NCBI GenBank assembly: GCA_031472005.1 | Contig: PZJY01000008.1 | Location: 2,604,001-2,668,000 of the forward strand | Direction of reading: 5' to 3' | Source of the DNA: Tetracladium setigerum | Lineage: Eukaryota > Ascomycota > Leotiomycetes > Helotiales | DNA length: 64,000 nucleotides | In this document: piece by piece, positions 1 through 12,064 of the stretch | Layout of the letters: every line of letters begins with the position of its first letter | Numbering within the stretch: the first letter of the stretch is position 1 | Program-made: the position numbers and the translations under genes | Notes under the pieces: generated by a model | Told to the model about the DNA's origin: nothing | What the model saw: the letters and a program-made list of their open reading frames with translations, nothing else | Database searches by the model: none

Positions 1-1679
1 GTTCTTGGCCTTGCATCACGAGAGATGTCAACTCGACTACAGAACTACACATCAATTCAAAAGCTCTTCCATCCCTTCGATAATACCAGACAACGATCTC
101 TACAAGGGGTATTTTACCAAGCAGATGGCGAGAGATTCACTATGGCGTGGGATCTGCGCCCCTTCTTGGAGTTTAACGAAAAATTCGAAACCGAAGCTTC
201 GGCGGCAATCGAGTCGTGGATCTCGTTGCAAGGAAAGAGCAGTAGCATCCTAGAACCTGCTTTCTACAACAGGCAGCTGTATGCTGGATTGGAAAAGTTG
301 AAGAAAATCAACTCTTTGCAAATTATGCTTCTAGAACAACTGCCGCATGAAGAACCAGCTTATTATTACGCCAGGGCTCGGAAGATGCAAAATACACTCA
401 GAGGTCGAACACCAGAGAGCACTTCTGATGACATTTCTAGATTTGTTGTGGATCAATACATCAAAGGAATATCCAATCCTTCCATCAGAGAGGCTTTGGG
501 TACCGGGGCCCTTCAAGAGGTTTCCAGTGAGCATGTGAGGTTGCAGCTTGCCATTGACTACGAGCGTGGCCTAGACTTGAAGATATTTGAGGATGCAAAC
601 ATTGACGATGTGAAGACATACATCAAGCTCTTACAGAGCTATACAATAAATCAACTCAGTGTCGACCCGGCATTAATTGCAAAGATCAAAAGCCTTCCGA
701 TCCTACTCAAGTCTCCGTGTTGAAGGCAAAAGATCCGTACAAGGACAAACTTGAATTCCCCAAAAACGACATCGGAATTCAGTGCGATATCAATTTCTCA
801 GCACAACTCGCCATCCACAACACTCTTCTACTTCGATGCTACGCCGCAAGTGATCCCCGAGTCAAACCAATGATTTTGTTTGTTAAACACTGGGCAAAGG
901 TGCGAGGTATCAATACTCCATACCGCGGAAGTCTAAGCAGTTATGGTTACGTTCTCATGGTTCTCCACTACCTTGTGAATGTCGCACATCCATTTGTTTG
1001 TCCGAATCTGCAACTCGTCAACAAGGATCCACCAAATCATCTGTCCCCCGAAGAGTTTGAGGCCAGAACGAGCTGTAACGGTCGAGACATCAGGTTCTGG
1101 AGAAATGAGGCCGATATCAAAAGTTTGGCTGATCGAGGGATGCTGAATCACAATAAGGACCTTCTGGGATTTCTTCTGCGAGGATTCTTTGAATACTATG
1201 CTCAAATTGGTCAAATGACGACACTCAATACACGAGGTTTCGATTGGGGCAGAGAAGTACTCAGCTTGAGAACTCCATCCGGTATTGTAACGAAGCAGGA
1301 GAAAGGCTGGACGGGAGCGAAAACAACTGTTGAAACAAGTATTATCGCCGCTCCACCAACTCCAAATAAGGGAGGCATCTCGGACGAAGGCAACAAACCC
1401 AAGGCATCTGTCAAGACGATGGAAGAAACGAAAGAGATTCGACACCGTTACCTCTTTGCAATTGAAGATCCGTTTGAACTTGACCACAATGTTGCAAGAA
1501 CGGTAACCCACAACGGGATTGTGTCCATCAGAGACGAGTTTCGTCGTGCCTGGAGGATTATCCGCGAAGTTGGGAAGGGTGGCGATGAGGGTCTGCTAGA
1601 GCCTCATGAGGAAGTTGAGAGGAAGAATGGGCTAAAAGAAGCGATGGAAATCATCCATGGTGTTAGAACAGGGGTATAA
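1..1679 (+). CDS. Cid1-type poly(A)/uridylyltransferase, C-terminal half (5' partial, one frame break)
   Basis: The 717-1679 frame is the C-terminal half of a Cid1/PAP-associated nucleotidyltransferase, a family that adds A or U tails to RNA. Seen: the block GIQCDINFSAQLAIHNT, with the third metal-binding Asp, followed by a VKHWAKVRGIN / LSSYGYVLMVLHYLVN core typical of these enzymes. The frame before it (open from base 1 to 723) is different and ends in a stop, but one extra A in the AAA at 681-683 joins the two frames smoothly. The roughly 230 upstream residues do not show the expected GS...DxD nucleotide-binding half; they are helical and contain a stretch (about residues 120-190) that weakly recalls retroelement Gag capsid sequence. 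The true start lies outside the window or that half is missing. The enzyme call for the second half is firm; the identity of the first half is not. Confidence 0.72.
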
Positions 1680-2636
1680 TTATGTAGAAACGATTTGCAC
1701 CAGATTTGGCGTATGCGGCGTAGGGTGGTTTATGGTCGCAGACTTCATGCAGTAGATTCCCAATACCAAAGAATTGTATTTTCAACTCCTGTTGCAGGTG
1801 CAGAGGATTGTTCCGGTAGGTCGTATCCAGCGTCTAATAAACTCAAGAACGGTTGTCCAACAGGTCGCATAGTATTAAGCTCCTTCCAAGTGGTCGGAAA
1901 TGAATAGCCTCCAGGGTCAGCCCAGCGCTTGCAGAAGCGGAAGTCTCAGTTCTCTTCCATTTATCATGCCGAAAGTTTTCCATGTGCTAAAGGAAGAAGC
2001 AAATATAGTCGTTTACCTTCCGAGTACGGCGAGGGAAAGCGTCTCTATTTATCTGCCAGCATTCTCCTTGCACTCACATTGCACTTTAGATAAACATCCG
2101 GGAAGGTCAAACAAGGTTTGGGCCACGGTTCTGGTCGCAGGGGCAAAAACCGTGCCGAACTTTGGGTTCCGAAGCGCTAAGCGTCTCACGACCTGCCCCA
2201 CGGTCAACTGCCACGCATTTCTGTTGAAACAACGGACTTTGGGTGACAGCGGCGCTTGTTCTGCCAGCAGATGTCTAAAACACGATTTCGATTCATGATT
2301 TCACGTGCCTGCCAATGATGTTGGCGGGTACGTCGTTCAGTGAACACTTCTGGAGCAGGGAGCTTGGATGATCTCCTGGGTTTGTGCTGAACATCAAACG
2401 AAGATCGGCCGCCCAGGAGGCGTATTTTTGGGTGGACTGTGGGGTTCGTCCTCTAGAGGGCTCATCCAGACTGTAGAATTCAACTCATATACTCCGTCTA
2501 CTCATTTCGATGCTTGAAACAGGTTGAGGACCTGCCGTTGGTTTCACACGGTGAGTTGGGAGCATTGGGAAGGTCGGATATTTTGTACCAACAGTTTCAA
2601 GCACCAGTTGCTGATGAATATGTGGCGAGAATGCGA
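1680..2636. other. Intergenic, no gene recognised
   Basis: Several short frames exist on both strands (for example 1900-2298), but none has a recognisable domain, signal peptide or exon structure. Treated as intergenic and upstream region of the 2811 gene. Confidence 0.55.
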
Positions 2637-2646
2637 ACTATATAGT
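2637..2646 (+). promoter_or_regulatory. Candidate TATA element of the BAS2-like gene
   Basis: A CTATATAG element lies about 170 bp upstream of the ATG at 2811, and CT-rich sequence follows it. The position suits a fungal core promoter, but no transcription data support it. Confidence 0.35.
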
Positions 2647-2810
2647 GAGTGTGGTCGAGGGCTCAAGCTAGATCATCACACTCTTCAGTTTGGACAGCAT
2701 TTTCACTTCATCGCAGGTCGATCTTCAATTCTTCTCATTCTTCTTTGCGGCTAGTTATTCCATCACTCGACCCGTCCTGTTTTCACACTATCAATCGTTT
2801 AATACTTGCC

Positions 2811-3594
2811 ATGGCTCCACTTCAGAAGCTCTCTGTTCTCGCCATTCTTTTGACTTGTAACTTCACCCCTTCACGTGTATGCGTGACAATCAAGCTAATT
2901 CACTCTCTCAGTGGCCATCCAAGTCTCCTCTCAAGGAACACAATTCATCACTGGCGCCTGTGCCAACGACGCCGCCTGTCAATCAGGATGCTGCGGATTC
3001 AACAGCGGTAAATGTGCTGGCCCTATTGTAGCCCAGGAGCGAGATGGAGGTACGTTTTCCTTCTTCAAAACTATCTATAATTACCATCCTAACTGCTTTT
3101 AGGCTGTGGATTTGGTGACGCCCAACCAAATGACCGTGCAGCACAACTACTGAGAGGAGGTGAGTTTGTTCCAGCATAATAGCTTTAATCAATCAACTCT
3201 TCGAGCATATCCACTAACATACATCGCAGGATCTCCCGCCCCTCTAATCGACACCACTCCACCAGCAAACATCACAGCACCTGTAGATGCAAACATAACA
3301 GACACCACCCCTCCAGCCTCCCCAATAATAATCACCCCCGTGGAACCCGTCAACATCACGACCCCAGCACCAGAAGTCAACAATACCGCTCCAGCCGTCC
3401 CTGCAGGAACCCAATTCATCACGGGGGTCTGCACAAGCGATGCCACTTGCGCGAGTAAATGCTGTGGATTTAAGAGTGGAAAGTGTGCTGGTCCGATTGT
3501 GGCCCAGGAGAGAGATGGAGGGTGTGGATTTGGAAATGCGGTGCCGAATGATGATGCGGCGAGGGCGTTGACGGGGAAGAAAAGGAGGGGGTGA
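2811..3594 (+). CDS. BAS2-like small secreted cysteine-rich protein with two modules (201 aa)
   Basis: Four exons, 2811-2856, 2912-3049, 3103-3159 and 3230-3594, join in frame to 201 residues with canonical GT-AG introns. A signal peptide (about residues 1-22, hydrophobic SVLAILL core) is split by intron 1. The mature protein has two copies of one cysteine module: TQFITG-x-C...C-x3-CCGF-x-SGKCAGPIVAQERDGGCGFG. They are separated by a linker of about 55 residues rich in Pro, Thr and Asn. The module matches the family annotated in other ascomycetes as biotrophy-associated secreted protein 2, first described from the rice blast fungus; those proteins normally carry one module. Introns 2 and 3 lie within and just after module 1, while module 2 has none. 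Role inferred: apoplastic or host-interface effector; the molecular function of the family is unknown. No frame break was seen. Confidence 0.85.
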
Positions 3595-4580
3595 TGTCGA
3601 GGATTAGGGGGGTTAGATTTTAGATTTTGGGGAGGAAGGGTTTGTGGGGATTTGGAGGCGTTCGGTGAATATGTGATTTATGTGGTTTCTTGGGGACTTA
3701 GAGTGAATATATGGGATTAAATTATGATATTTTCTTGATGGTTGAAGGGTTTAGGGTCATTTTGTTGGCTCATCGACCTCATAGCTTGGAATTAAACTTC
3801 TTCGAGTATTGTTTATTGTCGTCCATCAATTTCTCTGTCTTTTGGTTTCAAAGGAATTACATTGCTGTACGAGACATGATTGGATTTCGTCGTTGAGCAT
3901 GGAATTTCCTCCAACTTACAAGGACGCTTTTCCATCTCTTTCTTAATCCTGCCTTCCAAAATACTGGTGAGGTCTCTCGTGAGATGCCGCCAATTGAAGA
4001 TCTCACTCTCCATGTACTACCAATCAGATCACAGAGGATATCAAGATTCAAACGTGAGGAAAAGAGGTCACTTTATCCGAAGAAGATGTAGCTGCTGCAA
4101 CTGTGGAGCTAGAAGGAATTCGGGATGGTTCAAATATGTAAGGCTGGAAAGCCAAGTCGAGACTCTGAGGCTACTATACCAATGCTAAATTTAGTACATT
4201 TCTTTGTTACAATTCAAAAGTTAGAAAAGACTGAAAAGTGTTTGGAGGTATCTTTGCTGAATTGAAATTATAATATTCGTCTAAAAAAAGTCTTCCAATT
4301 ATTCTTTCCCTCTACAACTCAAACCCAAAGCCAAATCTAAAATCTAACCGGAGAAACAAAAAAAACTGCTAGTGGTTGAAGAACCCCAGCCGCTAACACC
4401 AATCCAATCCAATCCAAACAATGCTGCCGTCCATCCTTTTTACTTTTCCCATGCATATCCAAGTACTGTTGAACCCATTTTCTCATGCATCGCATCATCA
4501 TCCCTCTTCGATTCCATTACACCTTCCACCAAAACCCTGTATCCTACCCATCCCATCCCCTGTTTCAGCAGATGAATTGC
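3595..4580. other. Intergenic, no gene recognised
   Basis: Between the 3' ends of the converging BAS2-like and 71-aa genes. G-rich just after 3595, then AT-rich. Short frames (for example 3880-4188) show no domain. Nothing supportable. Confidence 0.5.
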
Positions 4581-4796
4581 TTAGACAGTTCCATAGTAGG
4601 CGTTGTGGGCAGCTTGCACACTGCGGTGGTGCTCGCGAGCAGCTTGTCGGATCTTCTTGGCGAAGGTCTTGAGGCTGGACTCCTTGTGGACTGGAGCTTC
4701 AGCGGAGGAAGAGGAGCGGGCCGAGTCGAATGAGGAGGTTTGGGATGGTTGAGAAACCTTGGAGGAGATGACTGGGGTGGATGCTGGGGCAGACAT
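4581..4796 (-). CDS. Small conserved-looking protein of unknown function (71 aa)
   Basis: A single exon reads MSAPASTPVISS... and ends HNAYYGTV. The frame stays open upstream to 5006, but that part is low-complexity Asn/Thr/Ile-rich, as expected of an untranslated leader. The ATG at 4796 is preceded on the mRNA sense by a C/A-rich leader ending CCTCAATCAAAATG, typical of strongly expressed fungal genes, so it was chosen as the start. The first 35 residues are Ser/Pro-rich and probably disordered. The C-terminal 35 residues are basic and helical, with His and Gln (LKTFAKKIRQAAREHH). No signal peptide or membrane segment. I do not recognise a named family; a stress- or development-related small protein would fit the leader but is a guess. 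Confidence 0.6.
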   Translation of the reverse strand: MSAPASTPVISSKVSQPSQTSSFDSARSSSSAEAPVHKESSLKTFAKKIRQAAREHHRSVQAAHNAYYGTV

Positions 4797-5020
4797 TTTG
4801 ATTGAGGTTTGTTTTGTTGGTTGGTTGTTGTTGTTGGAGGTGATGTTGGAGATTGTAGTAATAAAAGTTATTGTTTGAGGAAGTGTGAGGATGTTTTTTG
4901 TTTGATTGAAGTAGGTTGATTTGAAGTGTTTGTTGAGGATGTTCTTGACTGTTGATGTTGTCTTGAGAGTGTGCTGTGTGATGATGTTCTGAAATCGAAA
5001 TCTCAACAGCAGATAGCTGG

Positions 5021-5030
5021 ACTATTTATC
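5021..5030 (-). promoter_or_regulatory. Candidate TATA element of the 71-aa gene
   Basis: On the minus strand the sequence GATAAATAGT lies about 225 nt upstream of the ATG at 4796, with a long C/A-rich leader in between. Spacing is plausible for a gene with a leader of about 190 nt. Confidence 0.35.
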
Positions 5031-8000
5031 CTCCGTTGACTTTGACTTTGGTACTGACGAAAACTCTTTGCAATATCAAACTAGAACCCTACCGGGTGAT
5101 CATACGGCATTCGAATTCCATCATCTCTACTATTGCGGTCCTATTACTCATCGCTTGCCAAAACAAAGCAGGTCAGCCGCCAAACGAGTCAATTCTTGAC
5201 ATCTCAAAACACGCCCTGTACATGAAGCGAAAGCCACGGAATTCCCCCAAAAATAGGAACCTAGCACCACCCAGTAGCCTCAGCAGACGGTAAAAGCGAA
5301 AGATTCAAAAAGCTTAATGTGAAGACATAGGGCGTGGAAAGTGGATTGGTAAGTCGTGCTCACAAGGGCGTCGGGTAGGGATGTGGCGACATATGGCCAG
5401 CTGATTGGGCCAGAGTGCTGGGGGATGAAGGAAGTGGCTGAACGGCGACCGTGTCGGGAGTTCGACCGGGTCTCAATCTCTCACTCAATTCCGAACTCCG
5501 CCCGTGTACGCAACTCCGCCGGTGGATATTCTCAAGTAAATTTCCCTACGAATTTTCGCACTGCATTTTCACTCTCCATTTTCACGCGCCGTGTGTCGTG
5601 TCATAGTGAAACCGGTGTGGTGAAGGGCCTGTCGAGTTTTATTGAATATGGGGTAATAGTTTGAAGAGTTTGTACGGCTACCCACGGGATCCCGTGTTGG
5701 AACCTGGTCGGTGGTGGTGAGATCGTGAGAATGATGTTGGATGCAATTGTTTACGAGGTTATCGTCACTTCTTGGCAGGGGAGAGAATATTTGGCGAGAG
5801 AGCAGAGTTTTCACCATTGGCTGCCCTTCCGCCCAAGGGGGTGGCAATACTTCCAAGTACCTACAGCAGAAGCGTTGCCTCAATGCTGACGCCTGCCCTG
5901 TCACTTGAAATATATTATTGGCATTTTGAGCACCTGCGTGACGAGAAATTCGGAAATGACGTCTACAAAATGCAATGTGAGGATCATGAGATGGAATGAA
6001 ATGACTACAAGTCAGCAGTATGCTTATTCCAACTTGTCATCTCTCACCCTATCGTTTGCTTATTGTTGTTTTTCCTTGAGTACAGTACGCAGAATACGTG
6101 TACCAGCCTATAATATTACGATTCAACATAGTCGCAAAGTTATCCGTCGGTGTTCAACAGGCGCTCAAACATTCGCTTCGCGTTCGTTCGAATACAGTAG
6201 GGAACCAGGCAAAAGGTAATTTTACTACTCAACCTCCATCACGTTACCTTCCGTACGGAGTAGAATTTTTCTCCTCATCCGTACCCATTCCGTCCCCACC
6301 GAACTGGAAGTGGAGACTGACTAGCCCTTCCTGTACGCCTTTCCATCAGCCCTGTCTTGCCCACATGGAAGACGCTCCGAAGATCATTGCAGGCGAGGCG
6401 GCTCTAACCGTGTCAACGACAAAAAAATCAAAATAACCAGCGACACTTCTCGAACACATCCGTGAACACATCCGTGTATCGATCCATCATTTGGTGATTA
6501 TTCACCCTCGATGAATGATTAATATAAGAAGTTTCTAGTTTAGTGGCCATTTGGATGCAAAGTGCATATGCCATAGAAATGTGCAATATCACATCATCTC
6601 TCACGCCACATCCAACGACATGTTTTGGTTTTCTTAGGATGTCACAATTATGTTGTCACAACTTCAACAGTTTACGAATATCCACCCTGATGGCACGTCA
6701 ATTGAAAGCTATCAAGTAATGAATTGATTGAATGCCACGCTCAGTCCGACTGCTTTTCGCAACAATGAAAGCACCGTCAGATTTTTCACATAGCATCACA
6801 AGATTCACAAGTATGATCACGTATTTCTCCTTGGCCTGCCATCACCCCACCACACTCGACATCCCCGCCACAGCACATCCCCAGACTCTTCTACTCAGGT
6901 ACTGTACTGCACATCCGTACTCCTTTCTTCTTGAGGTTAGAAAACGTGGCTTATCTCACAAGATCTAACCAGCCCACAATCGAAGCAAGGAGGTTTCCAA
7001 AGTTTGACTTTATTCCACTCACTTGTTTCCTAAAAATATTCTGTCCTGTTTCTTCAGAGATTTCTCCTTACTTCCAACTCTCGGGCTGCTAATAGTGAAA
7101 AGCACATGGTCATGCCGACGATTGCTATTTGGCATGGGGAATTGGAGACCAGCTGTGGTGGACCTGGCTGTGGAGCTCGACGAAGAGAACGTGCTGCCTT
7201 GGACCGACCCACTTCCAAGTTCCAGGCTTCCAGGCCCTTACACTTGAAGCCGCAAAAAATGGATCTTTGATGGATCTCATAGCGACTCGGTTTGCAACGG
7301 CTTCGAGAAAAAAAAGACATCTTCATTCTTTCCCGGTTCAATTTGACATCAATGAATTTTTTTGGAAAATCCCATCCGCGGGTGATTGAGAAGATTTTCA
7401 ACCCCTGAAACAGATTAGTGAATGGCGGCGTTAACAAGAGAGTGTTGCAGGCGCTCAAGGAAATGAATATCCCCCCTTAACATTGCCATGGAAATTTGGG
7501 ATAAATCGATGTCTGGTGTTGGTGATCTCGATTACATGCTGGACGTGCTCGTAGCAAAGACCCGCTTCAAGGGACACCAAAAGACCTGAGATCGACCTCT
7601 TCCTCCAAGTTCCAACCAGAGAAAGTGCCATGAGATATGAGTTTTCTCTCGGCGACATTTCGTTCGATCCAGAAGAGATGTTTGACGAGAATAATAGGCT
7701 GCCATATGTCTTAAGGCCCCAAACAAACACAAGGCAACGCATTAACCCCTTTCAATACGGCAAGTGCTACCCATAGTTCAATTCCATTATCCGAGTTGAA
7801 AGCTAGTTATCAATCTTCCTGTCCTAATGTAACTCTATATGCCGGACCCTTTATCTTGACTTTACAGCTACTCCCCTTTCAAATCTATATAATAAGGAAG
7901 TATCTAGGGTGACGTTTCGCGATCGGGGATGGCGGGGAGAACTGGAGTGAAATTGGTTCTAGTCGACCAGCGGTTGATTGATTTTCGAGAGATTGTTGTG

Positions 8001-8160
8001 CACCCTTCTCTTGCATGTTAAAACAGTTGAGATTGTACGACCGAGTTCGTTTTCTCCTTTCTTTGTGAAAAGTTGGATACAAGTTCTTGCTGAGTACGTT
8101 TGCCCTTTTCATTTCTCTAGATAAACCTGATAGCTAACCAATCATGTTTTAAAGTCCATT
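5031..8160. other. Long intergenic stretch without recognisable genes
   Basis: About 3.1 kb. The ORFs here (for example 5569-5904 minus, 7054-7458 minus) lack family motifs, signal peptides and spliceable extensions. No repeat of more than two copies noticed by eye. Confidence 0.5.
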
Positions 8161-9329
8161 ATGAAGCGTGCTGTCGGAATTTTTTCGCTCTTTGTGGTCC
8201 AATCGTGCTCGCTGAGAAGTCCCGCGAGGTTGTTACATATCCAGAGCATCCCGAAAATGCTCTCTTCGATTCTACATTCCACCAGAACCATCAAAAGAAC
8301 TTCTCCTGGTCAGACCGCGCACTTCAAGAGCTTCTATGGGAAGGGTTTTCCGAGGAGAGTGGACAAGACTCGCAGAACACTCTCCATAAACGAATCGATG
8401 TTCCAAAAATCTTCGGCCCCGCTCTCAGGCTCGCATCATGCCTTGCTTGTGCAGTAGCAAGACATACACGAGATATCGACTACTGGTCAACTCAAAGATT
8501 CTTAGACGATATGACCGTTATCAGAGAAGATACAAGAAATAAATGTGTTTTCTACGGTAAACGTAAGGAAAACAACATGGCCATCTCAGGCCTTTCCGTT
8601 ATCGCGATGAACTTCGCATACACTAAATGCTTCACTACCATTTAGGTATGATTCCTGCATTCCGTAACTTTATCTCTCAAATAAGACAAACAATTGATAG
8701 CATATGTGGGTACGTATTTAAATCTCATCAATGACAATAGATTTATGCTTATTGGCTGCAAATAGCCTCGAGAACTATCAGTAGTGAACCCTATCCCAAA
8801 TAATGGACTCTTAGATGACTACTCAATGTTCATTGACGGCTCCCACCTCCAATCTATAAATGAGGCGGGACAAGCAGCACTCGCCGCAGGCAACGTTGAT
8901 AGCGATTTAATAACCGTATATTTCGGGAATATGTCCCGTGCTGTCGCAATGACTTGAATGGGACAAGTTTACGTCATGAGCAATCAGCCAGAGTTTTTTG
9001 AGAATGGGAAGAGCTCAGGAAGTATTTGGTGGTGTACGGAATGACCAAAACGTGGGGAAAGATACCTCAGTGGTCTAGGAGAAATTGTTCCTACTTTGAT
9101 AGCAGTCGACACAGCAAATTACCTCAGGGCGTTTCATGTTGACTGGGCGACTGCAACAACTTTAAGACCTGCCATTATTCCCCGGGCAGATCTGGAGATG
9201 TTGCGAAGGGCTCAAGAAGAGCGTTAAGGACAAACGGAAGATTCATTCCAAAAACGGGCTACTTGTCCCGTTGCCGGAGAAAATATTCCTGCACAATACG
9301 AGCCATCAGAAAAAGATTTCTTTGGTTAA
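8161..9329 (+). pseudogene. Decayed gene for a secreted protein of unknown family
   Basis: An ATG at 8161 opens a signal-peptide-like start. The frame then needs one extra T in the T6 run at 8180-8185 to continue into the open frame 8205-8645. After likely introns around 8646-8770, a third stretch with protein-like composition runs from about 8772 to 9329. It is interrupted by in-frame stops after VAMT (TGA near 8957) and after RAQEER (TAA near 9225); a further TGA near 9039 could be removed by a 38-nt GTACGG...CTCAG intron. The sequence continues without stops between these points, for example a CPVAGENIPAQYEPSEKDFF block, which argues for a once-functional gene. The T-run break may be an assembly error, but the stops are not explained that way. 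Family unknown to me. Confidence 0.45.
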
Positions 9330-9919
9330 GTTATCTGTAATTTCAACTTCAGTTTGTTGTGTGTTGGTGGAATATCATAGCTAGAGCAGATGTATTGAGA
9401 TCGAAGTTTATGAAAGATGGAAGGGCGGGTTGAGACTTGTTGTCATATGTTACAGCGAGCTGAGGGGAGGAAACACAGAGGGTTTATCTTATGTCGATGC
9501 CAAAGCTTGTCAAAGCCAATTGTTTTGTTGACTATATCCGACTCCTTGGTGTGTGTTACTACTCCGAGAAATTTCTATGCAAATTTTCGTATTTAGAATA
9601 CTCGGCGGTCCCACTGTACACCTTCTCTCACCCCTCCCCTTGGTAGTGGGCTCCTTTGATTTCAAATTTCGCCTATGGAAAATACCGGGGTCGTACACAG
9701 CTATAATTTCTATGTAAAAATATTGGTCAAATTAAACGAGTCAACTTTTAAGGGAGAAAGATGAGGAGGGGACAAACGATTGTGATAATCGGCCTTTGAG
9801 GCATGGGTATGATTGGCCCAGCGAAGAAGAACAAACAGATTAGCCGCCGCTCCCAGAAATCTTCTCCTCCCCCTCCTTGACACATACAACCCAAGTCTGA
9901 ATACATCACAAAACGCCAA
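9330..9919. other. Intergenic
   Basis: No gene seen. Pyrimidine-rich tracts near 9600-9650 and 9860-9890, the latter just before the ankyrin gene start, are compatible with a promoter or leader. Confidence 0.5.
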
Positions 9920-11016
9920 ATGTCTCTCGAATCAGCAGTCAGCAACGAAAGTATGGAATTTGAGGCCGTGGCTAGGTCATCTGGATACGCCGGCGGTATT
10001 GCAAATGTTTTGAAAGACTTTGTTCCAGGCAACCAAGCAATCATCAAAAGGCTACTAGCATCTTCGAAGGGGGACACAGAGACACTTTACACATCATTCG
10101 AATCAGTCCGTGGATTTGAGTATACAAAGAAAGACTCTTTCATGGGTCAGGAGAATCTGTTTTTCCTTCTCAGGGTCCTGTTCTCCATATCGATTTATAG
10201 ACAACACCTATCTTTCGTGGAACAACTTTTTAAAATAACTCCAGCACTAGGAATAGATATGCAAAATTTTCTCCGCAGAAGTGGTGAGATGGTTTCACCT
10301 CAGCCGGAGAGTAGCCCGGAGCTATGGGCTTTGATGATCGAGCACGGATGGCGCAGAAAGGACGAACTGAGCCAGACGTTCGATCAGCTCCTCTACCATT
10401 CAAACAGCACAATCAACATTTTCGGAATTGTGGTTTTACTCTTGAGCTATGGCGTCGAGGTCACTCCCTCTCATCTCCATTCTGCGTTTTTACAATGCGA
10501 CACAAACGTACGCGATCTCTTGCTCGAGAAAATTGATCGGGAAATATTAGCGGATTGTCGAATACTACATGGAGCCGTCGGGGCAATCATATCAAAATGG
10601 CTGAGTGGTTGATTGACATCGTAAAAATGGATGTCAATATCATTCCTACTGATGTCCCTGTAATACGTATATGGGACGATTTACCCGTATCGTATCCTGG
10701 ACCCCCGATCAAGGTGATGAACGGGACGCCGTTGCATTATGCAATTAACGCGAACAAGAAAACCATGGTAAGGTTTTTGCTCAGCAGGGGAGCAAACACA
10801 AACATCAAGAATGGAAATGGAGAAACAGCGTGGGATTTGGCAAAGAGAAAAGGGGCCTGGTCTGTATCTCACCTAGAATCTGTATTAGTATACATCACCT
10901 ATCTACACAGCACACAGAGACTGACTTGTCACATTTGCCAACGTGTACTTATTGCAGCTCGGGCTTTGATAGTCAGCATGGTCCTCCTTGACTCGCAGTT
11001 TGCGGATTGCGTTTGA
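9920..11016 (+). CDS. Ankyrin-repeat protein (one frame break)
   Basis: The ATG at 9920 opens 230 residues that are largely helical, with ankyrin-like spacing in the second half (LLLSYGVEVT..HLHSAF). The frame switches near 10580: one extra G in the G4 run at 10580-10583 joins it to a frame with a clear ankyrin repeat, TPLHYAI...FLLSRGANTNIKN, followed by GETAWDLAKRKG. Ankyrin repeats mediate protein binding; no other domain is visible. The 3' end is unsure: after about 10862 a GTATCT donor could splice on, otherwise the frame ends at 11016. The break at a homopolymer is more likely an assembly undercall than a real mutation. Confidence 0.6.
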
Positions 11017-11020
11017 CAAC

Positions 11021-12064
11021 TTACTTGATCCCGGGTTGTTTAAAATGGTAAACTGAAGTACAGTAGTTGTAGCCTAGAATACGACTGTTAACAAACTCCA
11101 ATTTCTAGTCGTACCGAAACAGGAAAACTATACCTGTTTTCCAATTGGCGCAATTGGCGCCCAAACTAGGGTTCCACTCGACAAATGAATCTGGGCGTAT
11201 CCTTTTTGCTGTGGTGAAATCACTGCAGGTGTATCCAATTGGAGCTACAGCATATGTTAAACAGGAAGATGTGGCAGGCTGTGGTGGAGGAATCAAAACA
11301 CGCTGAACGCAGTATTGCAGCTTTGGCTGCAGAATACATGGTGAAGCTGTAGCCAAAGACGGATTCCAAACTTTCAGATCAGATGGAGGGACAATTCCAT
11401 AAGCCGCAGCCACTGCATCACATGAGTTCAATAGAGCTGTTGACCCAGGTTTTACCAGATCTCGGCCCGCAACAAGCAATGCGAAATCTAGTCTTGTTCC
11501 TGTGGAAATTGAAAGTGTTTGGTTTTGAACTCAATAAATGCGGCTAAGGGCAAAGCGTTCATCGGAGTGAGAGGGATCGTGAAGATTGTCCTAAACACAT
11601 AGTCAGCTTTTGCGGGCCTCATCTGTTGAATTAACCTACTCCTTAACGATACTGCTGACCGAAGTTGTTGTTAGCCCAGGTGAAGGGTTAATCCAAGTAC
11701 CTCGCGGATTCGTCACACAGATTTCATGCCCCACGTACTTTGCCATATTCTGGCACGCTATTCCAAGAATTAGATTCCAAGAAACAATCTGTGTCCATAT
11801 CACTTTGTTTATATCTGCAATCGATGCACAACTATCTCCCGCTTTCGTAGTATAGATTGTACATTTTGACAGAGTAGGAATACACAAAACTCCAGTCGCG
11901 GGGAATTTCACACAGAGGGGAGCTAGCTTATTGGCTGCAAGAAGACCCTCGGTGCTAATTCCTTGGGGCTTTGATATTGTGTGGCAATTATCTGTAGCTT
12001 TGACCGTATAAGAAACGCCAGCACAGGTAGGAACTGCGAATGTTGTTGTTGTAGTTACGCCGCT
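11021..12064 (-). CDS. Multi-LysM protein, minus strand (model incomplete)
   Basis: Reading right to left, the exon at about 12060-11640 encodes two LysM units: CAGVSYTVKATDNCHTIS..., then CTIYTTKAGDSCASIAD. A second exon, about 11500-11105, encodes two more; SSCLTYAVAPIGYTCSDF with VEWNPSLGANC is the clearest. An acceptor (TTTCCACAG) precedes the second exon. A GTATAG donor near 11108 may lead to a short last exon ending about 11021. LysM modules bind chitin and other N-acetylglucosamine polymers; secreted fungal multi-LysM proteins often shield hyphae or sequester chitin. I could not find the first exon with a signal peptide; it should lie in 12070-12440, the intergenic part shared with the divergent LysM gene. 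Confidence 0.65.

Noticed and set aside
4797..5006. N-terminal extension of the 71-aa protein
   Set aside because: The open frame is low-complexity Asn/Thr/Ile sequence, typical of a leader; the ATG at 4796 has a good C/A-rich context.
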